A DNA stretch of 64,000 nucleotides, from assembly GCF_000730645.1 (NCBI RefSeq), contig NZ_BBIU01000014.1:1-64000 (forward strand), in the 5' to 3' direction. Each line of letters starts with the position of its first letter. Within the stretch, counting starts at the first letter, position 1. Under the pieces are notes generated by a model that made no database searches, had not been told where the DNA came from, and was given only the letters and a program-made list of their open reading frames with translations. This stretch comes from Pseudomonas parafulva NBRC 16636 = DSM 17004. GTDB taxonomy: Bacteria > Pseudomonadota > Gammaproteobacteria > Pseudomonadales > Pseudomonadaceae. This document shows, one piece after another, positions 54,879-63,882 of the stretch. A program made the position numbers and the translations under genes.

Positions 54879-55568
54879 ATGAGCGAGCTGATTACCTACC
54901 ACGCCGAAGACGGCATCGTCACCCTGACCCTGAACAACGGCAAGGTCAACGCCATCTCACCGCAGGTGATCGCCGCCTTCAACGAGGCCCTGGACCGTGC
55001 CACCGAAGCACGCGCCGTGGTGATCATTACCGGCCAGCCCGGCATTCTGTCTGGCGGGTACGACCTCAAGGTGATGACCAGCGGCCCCAAAGAAGCCATC
55101 AGCCTGGTCACTGCCGGTTCCACCCTCTCCCACCGCCTGCTGTCGCACCCCTTCCCCGTCGTGGTGGCGTGCCCGGGCAATGCCGTGGCCAAAGGCGCCT
55201 TCCTGCTGCTGTCGGCCGACTACCGCATCGGCGTCGAAGGCCCCTACAAGGTCTGCCTGAACGAAGTGCAGATCGGCATGACCATGCACCATGCGGGCAT
55301 CGAACTGGCCCGGGACCGCCTGCGCCGCTCGGCCTTCCACCGGTCGGTGATCAACGCCGAAGTGTTCGACCCACAGGGCGCGGTGGATGCCGGCTTCCTC
55401 GACAAGGTGGTGCCCGCCGAACAACTGCACGACGCCGCCCTGGCCGCTGCACGCGAACTCAAGAAGCTGAACATGCTGGCCCACAAGAACACCAAGCTCA
55501 AGGTACGCAAAGGGCTGCTGGATGCGCTGGAGAAGGCTATCGAGCTGGACCAGCATCACATGGGCTGA
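54879..55568 (+). CDS. Crotonase/enoyl-CoA hydratase family protein
   Basis: The 229-aa product has the crotonase fold: VTLTLNNGKVNAISPQVI, the oxyanion-hole segment SGGYDLK, PVVVACPGNAVAKGAFLLLSADYRI in two parts, and LNEVQIGM. The second catalytic Glu of true hydratases is not clearly placed, so activity on CoA thioesters is likely but the substrate is uncertain. Confidence 0.88.
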   Translation: MSELITYHAEDGIVTLTLNNGKVNAISPQVIAAFNEALDRATEARAVVIITGQPGILSGGYDLKVMTSGPKEAISLVTAGSTLSHRLLSHPFPVVVACPGNAVAKGAFLLLSADYRIGVEGPYKVCLNEVQIGMTMHHAGIELARDRLRRSAFHRSVINAEVFDPQGAVDAGFLDKVVPAEQLHDAALAAARELKKLNMLAHKNTKLKVRKGLLDALEKAIELDQHHMG

Positions 55569-55637
55569 CCGCCTCTGTTTGCCCCAGCCAGTGCACAGCC
55601 GTACACTGACGGGCGACTGTCTGGTGTGAGTCGTACC

Positions 55638-56351
55638 ATGCTCTACTGTGTTCGCATGTTCCTGCTGGGCCTGCATTTTCTGGCCGTGGGTGCCATCGGC
55701 CTGATCATTGGCCTGTGCCGCCCGTTCAACCCCGCCAACAGCCGGGTGTTCGCACGCCTTTACAGCGTGCCAGCCACTTGGCTGATGCGCGTCAAGGTCA
55801 AGGCGGAGGTGGGCCCGCTGTGGGACCAGCCGCCTGGCTGCGTCATCGTCGCCAACCACCAATCCAACTTCGACCTTTTTGTGCTGGGCCAGGTGGTACC
55901 GCAGCGTACCGTTGCCATCGGCAAGAAAAGCCTGGGCTGGATCCAGTTGTTCGGCCAGTTGTTCTGGCTGGGCGGCAACGTGCTGGTCGACCGCAAAAAC
56001 GCCTACCAGGCGCGCAAGGCCCTGCAAAAGACCACCCGCGTACTGCAGAACGGCACGTCCATCTGGATCTTCCCTGAAGGCACGCGCAACCCCGGCGACA
56101 CGTTGCTGGCCTTCAAGAAAGGCGCGTTCCACATGGCGATTGCGGCAGGCGTGCCGATCGTGCCGGTGTGCGTCAGCCGCTACGCCCGGCGCCTTGACCT
56201 CAACAGCTGGCACCCGCGCACGGTCAGCGTGCGCTCACTGCCCCCCATCGCCACCGCGGGCATGACCCAGCAGGACCTCCCCGCACTCATCGAGCAATGC
56301 CGTGCGCAGATGCAGCAATGCATCGACCACATGGAAGCCGAACAGCCCTGA
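55638..56351 (+). CDS. 1-acyl-sn-glycerol-3-phosphate acyltransferase (PlsC-like)
   Basis: The 237-aa product (ATG 55638; an in-frame GTG at 55626 is an alternative) has an N-terminal membrane helix and the acyltransferase motifs NHQSNFD (HX4D), GWIQLFGQLFWLGGNVLVDR, FPEGTRN and VPIVPVCVS. It acylates lysophosphatidic acid, or a related lysolipid, at the inner membrane. Confidence 0.9.
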   Translation: MLYCVRMFLLGLHFLAVGAIGLIIGLCRPFNPANSRVFARLYSVPATWLMRVKVKAEVGPLWDQPPGCVIVANHQSNFDLFVLGQVVPQRTVAIGKKSLGWIQLFGQLFWLGGNVLVDRKNAYQARKALQKTTRVLQNGTSIWIFPEGTRNPGDTLLAFKKGAFHMAIAAGVPIVPVCVSRYARRLDLNSWHPRTVSVRSLPPIATAGMTQQDLPALIEQCRAQMQQCIDHMEAEQP

Positions 56352-56420
56352 GCTTGGTTGCTCTCTGGGCGGGGAAGGACCAAGCTGTAGCCCGTGTTCA
56401 ACCGGAATAAGCGGGCAACC

Positions 56421-57392
56421 ATGGGGCGAGTCGTGGCATCGGCGGTGTACACCGCCGGCAGAAAGGTCACCAACATCAGCATCGATGAAGGCAGCGAATG
56501 GGCCCGCAAGCCGGGCCATTTCGTGTGGATTGGCCTGGAGGAACCCAACGCCGAAGAACTGGCCAACCTGCAACGCCAGTTCAACCTGCATGAACTGGCC
56601 ATCGAAGATGCCCTGGAAAAGCACAGCCGGCCCAAGCTGGAAACCTTTGGCGATGCCCTGTTCATCGTCACCTACTCGCCGGTACGCCACCAGGGGCGGC
56701 TGGAATTCATCGAAACCCATATTTTTGCCGGCAACGGCTACATCATCACCTGCCGCAACGGCCATTCGAAATCCTATGCCCTGGTGCGCCAGCGCTGCGA
56801 GGCCAGGCCGCTGCTGCTGGAACATGGCGAAGACTTCGTGCTGTATGCGCTGCTGGATTTCGTGACCGAGAACTACCAGCCGGTGAGCGAAGCCATCCAC
56901 GCCGAGATCGAAACCCTGGAGCAAAGCGTGCTGGGCGGTTCGCTGCAGGAAAACGACATACGCCGCCTGCACAGCCTGCGCCGGGATATCCTGCGCCTGC
57001 GCCGCTATGTGGCGCCGATGGTGGAAATAAGCGAGGAACTCCAACGGCTGAGTTTCCCCTTCATCGACAAGAACATGCGCCCGTACTTTCGCGACGTGCA
57101 AATTCACGTGACGCGGCAGATGGAAGACTTGTCGAGTATCCGCGACATCGCCAGCCAGACCATCGAGATCGGCATGCTGCTGGAGTCGTCACGCCAGAGC
57201 ATCGTGCAACGCAAGTTCGCCGCCTGGGCGGCCATTTTGGCCTTCCCTACGGCCATTGCAGGCATCTACGGGATGAACTTCCAGAACATGCCCGAGCTGA
57301 ACTGGCACTACGGCTACTTCACTGTGCTGGGGGTGATCGGCTTGGGTTGCGTGGGGTTGTACGCCAGCTTCAAGCGCTCCGGCTGGCTTTGA
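56421..57392 (+). CDS. CorA-family divalent cation transporter
   Basis: The 323-aa product (ATG 56421; an in-frame GTG at 56394 gives nine more residues) has a long cytoplasmic helical domain and two C-terminal transmembrane helices. The pore signature YGMNF follows the first of them, with FQNMPELNW in the loop. This CorA/ZntB-like family moves Mg, Co, Ni or Zn; the ion cannot be told here. Confidence 0.92.
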   Translation: MGRVVASAVYTAGRKVTNISIDEGSEWARKPGHFVWIGLEEPNAEELANLQRQFNLHELAIEDALEKHSRPKLETFGDALFIVTYSPVRHQGRLEFIETHIFAGNGYIITCRNGHSKSYALVRQRCEARPLLLEHGEDFVLYALLDFVTENYQPVSEAIHAEIETLEQSVLGGSLQENDIRRLHSLRRDILRLRRYVAPMVEISEELQRLSFPFIDKNMRPYFRDVQIHVTRQMEDLSSIRDIASQTIEIGMLLESSRQSIVQRKFAAWAAILAFPTAIAGIYGMNFQNMPELNWHYGYFTVLGVIGLGCVGLYASFKRSGWL

Positions 57393-57423
57393 GGTGGCCA
57401 GGGCCGCAACGCGGCCCTGCGCC

Positions 57424-58155
57424 TTACGCGGCGTCGTGTTTACCGACAGGTTGCTGGATAAACCGCAACATCCACTCACCCACCAGGTCGCCCTGGTGCT
57501 CGGTGGCCAGGCTGGCGATTGCGCGCTCATACACCTCATCGCCCAGGTGTTCCTGGCGCGCATTGAGCAACGCCCGCGAATAGTCGTTGACGAACTCTGG
57601 GTGGCCCTGGAAGCACAGCACCTGGTCGCCGATGTGGTAAGCCGCATTGGGGCAGAAGTCGCTGGATGCGATCACCGCCGCGCCTTCCGGCAGTTCGGTC
57701 ACCTGGTCCTGGTGGCTGATGAGCAGGGTGAGTTCTGGCACCTGCGGGATCATCCATGGCTGCTGGGTCGCCAGCGAGTACCGGTGGGTACCCACACCCC
57801 AGCCCTGCTCCGCCCGCTCGGCCTTGCCCCCCAGGGCCAAGGCCAGCAGTTGATGGCCAAAACACACACCTAGCAACTTTTCACCGCGCGCGTACAGCTT
57901 CAGCAGGTAAGCCTTGAGGGTTTGGATCCAGGGATCGGAACCGAACGAATCCGCTTTGCTGCCCGTCACAAGGTAGGCGTCGAAGACTTCGTCGTCGGCG
58001 GGGTAATCGCCGTTCATCACGTTGTACACGCTAAATTGTGCCGCGATGGGCTGACGCGAAAAGAGCTGCTCGAACATCCTGCCGTAGCCCTGGTACTGGG
58101 CGGTCAGCTCCGGTCGCAGAACATCGGTTTCAAGGATGCAGATGCGTAACGACAT
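57424..58155 (-). CDS. Class I glutamine amidotransferase-like protein
   Basis: The 243-aa product has the nucleophile elbow GVCFGHQLLA with the catalytic Cys and the His-x-Glu pair in CFQGHPEF. It matches stand-alone amidotransferases related to the GMP synthase glutaminase domain or gamma-glutamyl hydrolases. No synthase partner is adjacent. I start at ATG 58155. Confidence 0.9.
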   Translation of the reverse strand: MSLRICILETDVLRPELTAQYQGYGRMFEQLFSRQPIAAQFSVYNVMNGDYPADDEVFDAYLVTGSKADSFGSDPWIQTLKAYLLKLYARGEKLLGVCFGHQLLALALGGKAERAEQGWGVGTHRYSLATQQPWMIPQVPELTLLISHQDQVTELPEGAAVIASSDFCPNAAYHIGDQVLCFQGHPEFVNDYSRALLNARQEHLGDEVYERAIASLATEHQGDLVGEWMLRFIQQPVGKHDAA

Positions 58156-58520
58156 AGGGTTAGTCCTGAACGACATGGGTGGGGATCAGGTGTAGAGCGT
58201 GACGCGAAAGGCACGTACAAGCAAGTAGGCTGCACTGACGAACGGTCACAACCGGTGGTCACCGGCAGCAGCGTCGCGCAGGCGTCTAGCCAGAGCATTG
58301 GACGGTGCACAGCGACCTTTACATAGCCAGAAATAATCAGCAGGCATCCGCTTAGAACAAAGGGTTCTCGATCATGGATAACGCAGGCCCTACTGTTGGT
58401 TGTATATCACGTAACACGAGGCAAGCAGTCACCCCGCAACACGGTGCCACTGTGATCGACCCGAAGCGCGACAAGGAAGCCAACGGGTATTCAGGAATAA
58501 CAACAAGAAGGCGGTCAGCC
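58156..58520. other. Intergenic region before the 31-aa protein
   Basis: These 365 bp hold no gene I trust. An in-frame ATG at 58374 would extend the 31-aa protein to 80 residues, but it has no ribosome site and a low-complexity N-terminus. A GGTGGTCACC-type short palindrome occurs near 58251. Confidence 0.5.
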
Positions 58521-58616
58521 ATGTTCAGACATTCAAAAGTTCGCCAGGCCGGGCTCATACTCTTCGCCACCACCTTGCTGCTGATCTTGCCGAACCTCAC
58601 ACGTTTGTTCGGTTGA
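58521..58616 (+). CDS. 31-aa single-pass membrane protein, hypothetical
   Basis: ATG 58521 follows AGAAGGCGG by a normal spacing. The peptide has a basic start (MFRHSKVRQ), one transmembrane helix (AGLILFATTLLLILPNL), and a short TRLFG tail. Positive-inside layout predicts the N-terminus in the cytoplasm. I recall similar short ORFs in Pseudomonas but no function. Confidence 0.5.
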   Translation: MFRHSKVRQAGLILFATTLLLILPNLTRLFG

Positions 58617-58681
58617 GCGCAGCGCTGGCGCCAACGGGCGAGGCACAGGTAACCTGCCGGCCTCAATGGTCGGAGCTTTCC

Positions 58682-59482
58682 ATGCGTTACTGCCTCATCC
58701 TGCTTGCACTGGTTGCAGGCCTGCCCGTCTGGGCTGCACAACTGCACCTCGAATTAGGCACCGGTGAACGCCAATGGAGCAGCGAAGCGCTGCTGGCTCA
58801 CCCGCAGGCGCAGGCCATTGCGGTCGACCACGATGTCTCGTACAAGCGGCCTATGCACTACCGGGCAGTGCCCCTGAGCGCATTGCTGGAGGGCATTGGC
58901 CCTGATGATCATCTGCAGGCCGTTGCAAACGATGGCTTCGCGGCAGAAATGCCGGCCGCACCCTTGCTGCAAGAGGGCCCGGCCAGGGCGTGGTTGGCAG
59001 TGGAAGACCCGGCCCGCCCCTGGCCGGCACTAGGCAAGGGCAAGGGCAGTGCCGGGCCGTTTTACCTGGTCTGGACCCACCCACAGGCAAGTGGCATACG
59101 GCCAGAGCAATGGCCATTCCAGATCGCGACGCTGCGCAAGCTTGCGCCCGTGCAAACGCGCTTCCCAGCGCTGCTCCCCGACCCGCAACTGCCTGCGCAC
59201 AGCCCCGAACAGCGAGGGTTTGCCCTGTTTCAACAAAACTGCCTGGTGTGCCATACCCTCAACGGTGCTGGTGATGGGCAAGTGGGCCCAGACCTGAACA
59301 CCCCGTACAACCCGACGGAATACTTCCAGCCTGCCTACCTGCGCATGCTGATCCGCAACCCGCAAAGCGTGCGGCACTGGCCCCAGGCAAAGATGCCGGG
59401 GTTTACCGTTGATGTGCTGAGTGAACATGACCTGGATGAACTGTTGGCCTACCTGGCCCATATGGCTGGGCGCAGGCCTTGA
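58682..59482 (+). CDS. Periplasmic c-type cytochrome with N-terminal oxidoreductase-like domain
   Basis: The 266-aa product has a signal peptide (LILLALVAGLPVWA) starting at ATG 58682. The N-terminal part (HDVSYKRPMHYRAVPLSALL, FYLVWTHPQASGI) resembles a cofactor-less sulfite-oxidase/molybdopterin-type fold. The C-terminal domain has a heme site CLVCHTLNG and a distal Met in KMPGFTVDVLSE. It probably carries electrons in the periplasm; its partner is unknown. Confidence 0.88.
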   Translation: MRYCLILLALVAGLPVWAAQLHLELGTGERQWSSEALLAHPQAQAIAVDHDVSYKRPMHYRAVPLSALLEGIGPDDHLQAVANDGFAAEMPAAPLLQEGPARAWLAVEDPARPWPALGKGKGSAGPFYLVWTHPQASGIRPEQWPFQIATLRKLAPVQTRFPALLPDPQLPAHSPEQRGFALFQQNCLVCHTLNGAGDGQVGPDLNTPYNPTEYFQPAYLRMLIRNPQSVRHWPQAKMPGFTVDVLSEHDLDELLAYLAHMAGRRP

Positions 59483-59518
59483 AACCCAGGGCCGCACGGC
59501 GACCCTGAACGCCATGGA

Positions 59519-59851
59519 TCAAGCGGTAAGCCGCTCCTGTTTGACGCCCCACCCTTCCACTTCACCCCCATAGGGTGTCACCAGCTGTTCGAAGGTTTCC
59601 TCGAAATCGCCGATGCCGCCATGGGTGGCGTACATGACCTTGCTCAGCTCCAGGTGCCACCCCCCATCGCCCAGCTCGGTGACCTGGGCATTGAGCGACT
59701 CGCCCCGGAACTGCGTGGCTGCACGCCGCGCTGCAGCCTCGTCCGGGAACACGGCATAGAACTCGATGGGGTGGATTTGAGTAAAGTCGAAACCGCCTGC
59801 CTTCATCTGACGCAGGACGTTGCTGCTGATGTCGTCGTTTTGGCTGCTCAT
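59519..59851 (-). CDS. rraB: RraB-family regulator of RNase E
   Basis: The 110-aa product starts at ATG 59851 with a strong AGGAGG site. A longer frame to 60241 lies across another gene and is rejected. The sequence (SSNVLRQMKAGGFDFTQIHPIEFY, YATHGGIGDFEETFEQLVTPYGGEVEGWGV) in two parts fits the RraB domain, which inhibits RNase E in E. coli. Whether it does so here is unproven. Confidence 0.85.
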   Translation of the reverse strand: MSSQNDDISSNVLRQMKAGGFDFTQIHPIEFYAVFPDEAAARRAATQFRGESLNAQVTELGDGGWHLELSKVMYATHGGIGDFEETFEQLVTPYGGEVEGWGVKQERLTA

Positions 59852-60026
59852 GAATCGTCCTCCTAAGTAACGCGATGGATAGACTTTCCGTGCACTACGC
59901 ACCTGCCGGTAATGGCCTGGCAGTTCGAGCTGTTGCAAGACGCGAGTTGAAGAGGTACCTGCCCGCAGAACGGCAGGCACCTTCCAGCAGCGTAGTGCCC
60001 TTGCAGGCACCACGCAAACCTGTGAT

Positions 60027-60263
60027 TCAGGGCGCTTCGTGGATGCTGGTGATGGTGACGCCGCTATGCTCCTTGAGCCAGCGTGCCGTGGGGGAAATGG
60101 CCCGGTCCTGAAAATCGTTGAGGTCCAGCTCATCCATGACCGGGAACAACTGCGTGCGTATCGCACGTGCGGCGTCTTCCTCGCTGGGGCAATGTTCGGC
60201 CTGCAGCACGATCGAAGACGGTGCGCCTTTCTGGTCGGCAAAGATGACTTCCCACTCTTTCAT
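60027..60263 (-). CDS. Conserved hypothetical small protein
   Basis: The 78-aa product from ATG 60263 (MKEWEVIFADQKG) is acidic, soluble, and of unknown function, with a ferredoxin-like alternating pattern. An upstream ATG at 60284 adds seven residues without a better ribosome site. Confidence 0.75.
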   Translation of the reverse strand: MKEWEVIFADQKGAPSSIVLQAEHCPSEEDAARAIRTQLFPVMDELDLNDFQDRAISPTARWLKEHSGVTITSIHEAP

Positions 60264-60386
60264 CGAACGAGCCCTCTCAATCAAACGACATCTGGTTTGC
60301 GATGCCTGAATTACTGACCTTGGGCCTGGGAGAATGTTCAGAAAGTTGCGGGCTGCCTGAGGGGCAGCCCGCTGCCTGTTAGGGCG

Positions 60387-62444
60387 CTACTTGGGCGTGC
60401 CGTGCACGACCCCTGCGGTGTTGTCCAGCAGGCTCTTGGTGGCGGTCTGAATGAAGGCTTCCAGCTGCTTGAGCATCTGCGGCTGGTCCGGGCTTTCAAT
60501 CAGCTCGGCCTTGAATTCACGGCCCAGCTGGTAGCGATACAGCCGCGGGTTCATGTCCTTGGACTCGATCAGCACACGGTCGCCCTGCACCAGGCCGACG
60601 ATCTGCTCGCTGCCCGATGGCTTGATCATGCCCACGCCCTGATCGCCTGCAGGCAGGTTGAGCAGGTCACGGCCCCAGCACTGGTGGCGGGTTTCGCCAC
60701 CCAGGCGGCCCATGATGGTGGGCACGATGTCCACCTGGGTGCCGACGGTGTGGTTGACCGCACCGAACTTCTCCTGGATACCTGGCGCAATGAGCAGCAG
60801 CGGCACGTTGAAGCGGCCCAGGTCCAGCTCGGTGACCTGCTGGTGGTTACCGAAGCCGTGGTCGCCAACGATCACGAACAGGGTGTCCTTGAAGTAAGGT
60901 TCTTTGCGGGCCTTCTCGAAGAACTGGCCCAGCGCCCAGTCCGAGTAGCGCATGGCGGTGAGGTGCTCGTCCAGGGTGCCCTGGCCGGTGACTTTCTCCA
61001 CCGGCAGGTTGGCGGGCAAGGCGTACGGGGTGTGATTGGACAGGGTCTGCAGCAAGGCGTAGATCGGCTTCTTGCCGTCATGCTTGGCCAGCTCCTGGTT
61101 GCCACGGTCGAACATGTCCTGGTCGGACACGCCCCAGGTGGGGTCGGAGAACACCGGGTTGACGAAGTCGTTGCGGCCAATGAACGTGGTCATGCCTTGG
61201 TTGCCGAAGAACCCGGACTGGTTGTCCCAGGCAAAGTCACCGTTGTACACGTAGACGTCGTCGTAATCCCGGGCACTGAGCAGCGCCGGCAGGCCAGAAA
61301 GCTTGTGGCCACCTTCCGGGGTTTGCATCAGGTACTCGAAGCCCGGCAGGTTGGGGAAGCACGCCATGGTGGCGAACATGCCCTGGTGGGTATGGGTGCC
61401 ATTGGAGAAGAAGCGGTCGAACAACAGCCCTTCCTTGGCCAGCTTGTCGAAGTACGGGGTGATGTTGTTGGGGCTGCCCAGCGCGCCCACCGAGTGGCCG
61501 GCAAAGCTTTCCATCAGGATCACCACCACGTTCTTGATCGGCAGCGTGTTTGCGGCAGGTGGCAGGAAGTCACGGCGCACGGCGGCTTCGTCGGCATCCA
61601 CCAGGGTGTCGTTGGGCGTCAGCAGTTGCTGGCGCACGGTCTGGGTGGCCACGCCTTGCTCCAGCACCGGCTTCCAGATGTTGGCGCGGTCTTCACCGAA
61701 ACGGCTCTTGGCCGCATCGATCAGCGTCAGGGTACCGTTCAGGCCCAGCTGGTTGACGAAGTTGGAGTCGGTGGTGAACGCATCCCCCCATCGCATCGGT
61801 GGGCCCTGGCGCAAGGTGCCACGGGCGGCGACCACGGCCACCAGCAAAATCACCATGAATACCGCCAGCCGGTTGTACCAGGGGGCGACACGCTGCACGC
61901 CATCACCACGGGTAGCGCGGTCGACACCCTTGAACAACAGGCTGAGCAGCCAGGTGCCGAATGCCCAGGCCAGCAGGTAGAGCACCACCGGGAAACCGTA
62001 CCAGAGCATGCTCATGACGGTCTTGGGGTCTTCCTTGATGTACTGGAACACCAGGCCGTTCAGGCGCTGGTGGAACTCGCGGTAGAAGTCCAGCTCCATC
62101 AGGCCGAGGAACATCACCACGCTGGATGTGAGGGTGAGCCAGAAACGGAACACCCCGCGCCGCGCCATGGCCCACGGGCTGAGCAACGCCAGCAGCAGCG
62201 GCACGCTGATGTACACCACCACCCGCAGGTCGAAGCGCAACCCGTTGAGGAAGCCCTCGGCAACGGTTGCAGCAGGCGTATCGCCGATCATGTCGCTGTT
62301 GTAGACCAGCAGCGCAAGGCGCACGAGGCTGAGCATCAGCATGATGACCAGCGCGCTCAGCAGCGTGTAGGCCAGGTGGGATTTGAGGGTGGGCGAGAAC
62401 GACGCTCGCGCGCCCCATTGCTTCAAGGCGTCCGGGTTGGCCAT
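60387..62444 (-). CDS. LTA-synthase/sulfatase-family membrane enzyme
   Basis: The 685-aa product has about five N-terminal transmembrane helices (LSALVIMLMLSLVRLALLVY first) and a large periplasmic sulfatase-like domain. Metal and active-site blocks are VVVILMESFAGHSVG, FFSNGTHTHQGMFAT (nucleophile Thr), and DTLFVIVGDHGFGNH. The family transfers phosphoglycerol or phosphoethanolamine-like groups; in Gram-negatives the targets include osmoregulated glucans. The exact substrate here is unknown. Confidence 0.9.
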   Translation of the reverse strand: MANPDALKQWGARASFSPTLKSHLAYTLLSALVIMLMLSLVRLALLVYNSDMIGDTPAATVAEGFLNGLRFDLRVVVYISVPLLLALLSPWAMARRGVFRFWLTLTSSVVMFLGLMELDFYREFHQRLNGLVFQYIKEDPKTVMSMLWYGFPVVLYLLAWAFGTWLLSLLFKGVDRATRGDGVQRVAPWYNRLAVFMVILLVAVVAARGTLRQGPPMRWGDAFTTDSNFVNQLGLNGTLTLIDAAKSRFGEDRANIWKPVLEQGVATQTVRQQLLTPNDTLVDADEAAVRRDFLPPAANTLPIKNVVVILMESFAGHSVGALGSPNNITPYFDKLAKEGLLFDRFFSNGTHTHQGMFATMACFPNLPGFEYLMQTPEGGHKLSGLPALLSARDYDDVYVYNGDFAWDNQSGFFGNQGMTTFIGRNDFVNPVFSDPTWGVSDQDMFDRGNQELAKHDGKKPIYALLQTLSNHTPYALPANLPVEKVTGQGTLDEHLTAMRYSDWALGQFFEKARKEPYFKDTLFVIVGDHGFGNHQQVTELDLGRFNVPLLLIAPGIQEKFGAVNHTVGTQVDIVPTIMGRLGGETRHQCWGRDLLNLPAGDQGVGMIKPSGSEQIVGLVQGDRVLIESKDMNPRLYRYQLGREFKAELIESPDQPQMLKQLEAFIQTATKSLLDNTAGVVHGTPK

Positions 62445-62604
62445 GAACGGGAAGGTCCTAGAATTGCGGTTTGCGAAGAGCGCGACGGCGGAGGGCCATC
62501 GCAGCATTGTGCGGGAGCGGATTCTGTTTAAATCATTGTGAAAATTTTGTCACGGCCCGATTGGCCACTGGCGGCATCGCGGCCGGGCGCCCGGCCGCCA
62601 ACGG

Positions 62605-62796
62605 TCAGATACGCACGTTGCCGCGGGGGCCGGCGATGGCCCATATCACCAGGCCAACCACGGGTAGCAGCGCGATCAGCAGTATCCACAGCACCTTGCT
62701 GCCCACCTCGTTGCCGCTCTTGATCACGTTGAGAATGGCCCAGATGTCCAGCGCCAGAATGATCAGGCCTACCAGGCTGTTGAACGTCGATCCCAT
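62605..62796 (-). CDS. Small PLDc_N-type membrane protein
   Basis: The 63-aa product has two hydrophobic segments (SLVGLIILALDIWAILNVIKS and VLWILLIALLPVVGLVIWAI) and the PLDc_N ending PRGNVRI. It lacks a phospholipase domain and is probably a small membrane protein of unknown role. ATG 62796 follows a TGGAG site. Confidence 0.85.
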   Translation of the reverse strand: MGSTFNSLVGLIILALDIWAILNVIKSGNEVGSKVLWILLIALLPVVGLVIWAIAGPRGNVRI

Positions 62797-62924
62797 GCCA
62801 TGCACTCCAGTTCAGGGGTTGATGCTGCATAGCATAGCCAGCTATTACACCGATAGAGCGGAATCCTTGGCGCCAGGCTCGGGTCACTGCTTAGACTGCC
62901 TTGTCTTTTGAACCCGAGGTTTGC

Positions 62925-63860
62925 ATGCCCCCTGTACACAGTCACAGCGCCGCCGCTTCCCCGCTGAGCACCTGGCGGCAACACATCGCCAACAACCCAT
63001 GGGTAGGCGCCGGCCTTGTTCTCAGCTTGCTGGCGGTGGTCGTGCTGCTGGGCGCCAGCCTGTGGAATGCCGTGCACGGCGACCATTCGCAGCACCTGCA
63101 CCTGGCGGCGGTAGGTGGCCTGGCAGGGTTCGGTGCCACGGCACTGGGTGCAATATTGGCGGTGGTGCTGCGTGACGTGAGCACGCGCAGCCAGGATGTG
63201 ATGCTGGGGTTCGCAGCAGGCATGATGCTGGCGGCCAGCTCGTTCTCGCTGATTCTGCCGGGCCTGGATGCCGCGCGGGACATCACCGGCAACGGCCCTG
63301 CTGCGGCGTTCGTGGTGGTGGTCGGGATGGGCCTGGGGGTATTGCTGATGCTCGGGCTGGACCGCTTCACCCCCCACGAGCATGAGCGGGTGGGCGTGGC
63401 CGGCCCGGAAACCGAGCGGTTCAGCCGGGTGTGGCTGTTCGTGCTGGCAATCACCCTGCACAACCTGCCCGAAGGCATGGCGATAGGTGTCAGCTTCACC
63501 AATGGCGACATGAACATCGGGCTACCGCTGACCACCGCCATCGCCATCCAGGACATCCCTGAAGGGCTGGCGGTTGCACTGGCCTTGCGCGCTACCGGCC
63601 TTTCGAACCTGAAGGCCGCCCTGGTGGCGATAGGGTCCGGGCTGATGGAGCCCTTGGGTGCAGTGATCGGCCTGGGCATATCCACGGGTTTCGCGGTCGC
63701 CTACCCTATCAGCATGGGGCTTGCAGCCGGGGCGATGATTTTTGTGGTCAGCCACGAGGTCATCCCGGAGACCCACCGCAATGGCCACCAGACCTCGGCA
63801 ACCCTGGGCCTGATGGGCGGCTTTGCAGTGATGATGTTCCTCGATACCGCACTGGGCTGA
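62925..63860 (+). CDS. ZIP-family metal transporter
   Basis: The 311-aa product starts at ATG 62925 with a His-rich tip (PPVHSHSAA), and has about eight transmembrane helices. The ZIP metal-site motifs are HNLPEGMAIG in one helix and QDIPEGLAVAL in the next. A His-rich loop (DRFTPHEHER) lies between helices. It imports zinc or a similar divalent metal. Confidence 0.92.
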   Translation: MPPVHSHSAAASPLSTWRQHIANNPWVGAGLVLSLLAVVVLLGASLWNAVHGDHSQHLHLAAVGGLAGFGATALGAILAVVLRDVSTRSQDVMLGFAAGMMLAASSFSLILPGLDAARDITGNGPAAAFVVVVGMGLGVLLMLGLDRFTPHEHERVGVAGPETERFSRVWLFVLAITLHNLPEGMAIGVSFTNGDMNIGLPLTTAIAIQDIPEGLAVALALRATGLSNLKAALVAIGSGLMEPLGAVIGLGISTGFAVAYPISMGLAAGAMIFVVSHEVIPETHRNGHQTSATLGLMGGFAVMMFLDTALG

Positions 63861-63882
63861 GCCCCGCGCCTGTGCACGTCGT

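Noticed and set aside
60402..62531. 709-codon open frame on the plus strand over the LTA-synthase-like gene
   Set aside because: It is long only because of high GC3; it has no domain and lies wholly antisense to a well-formed sulfatase-family gene.
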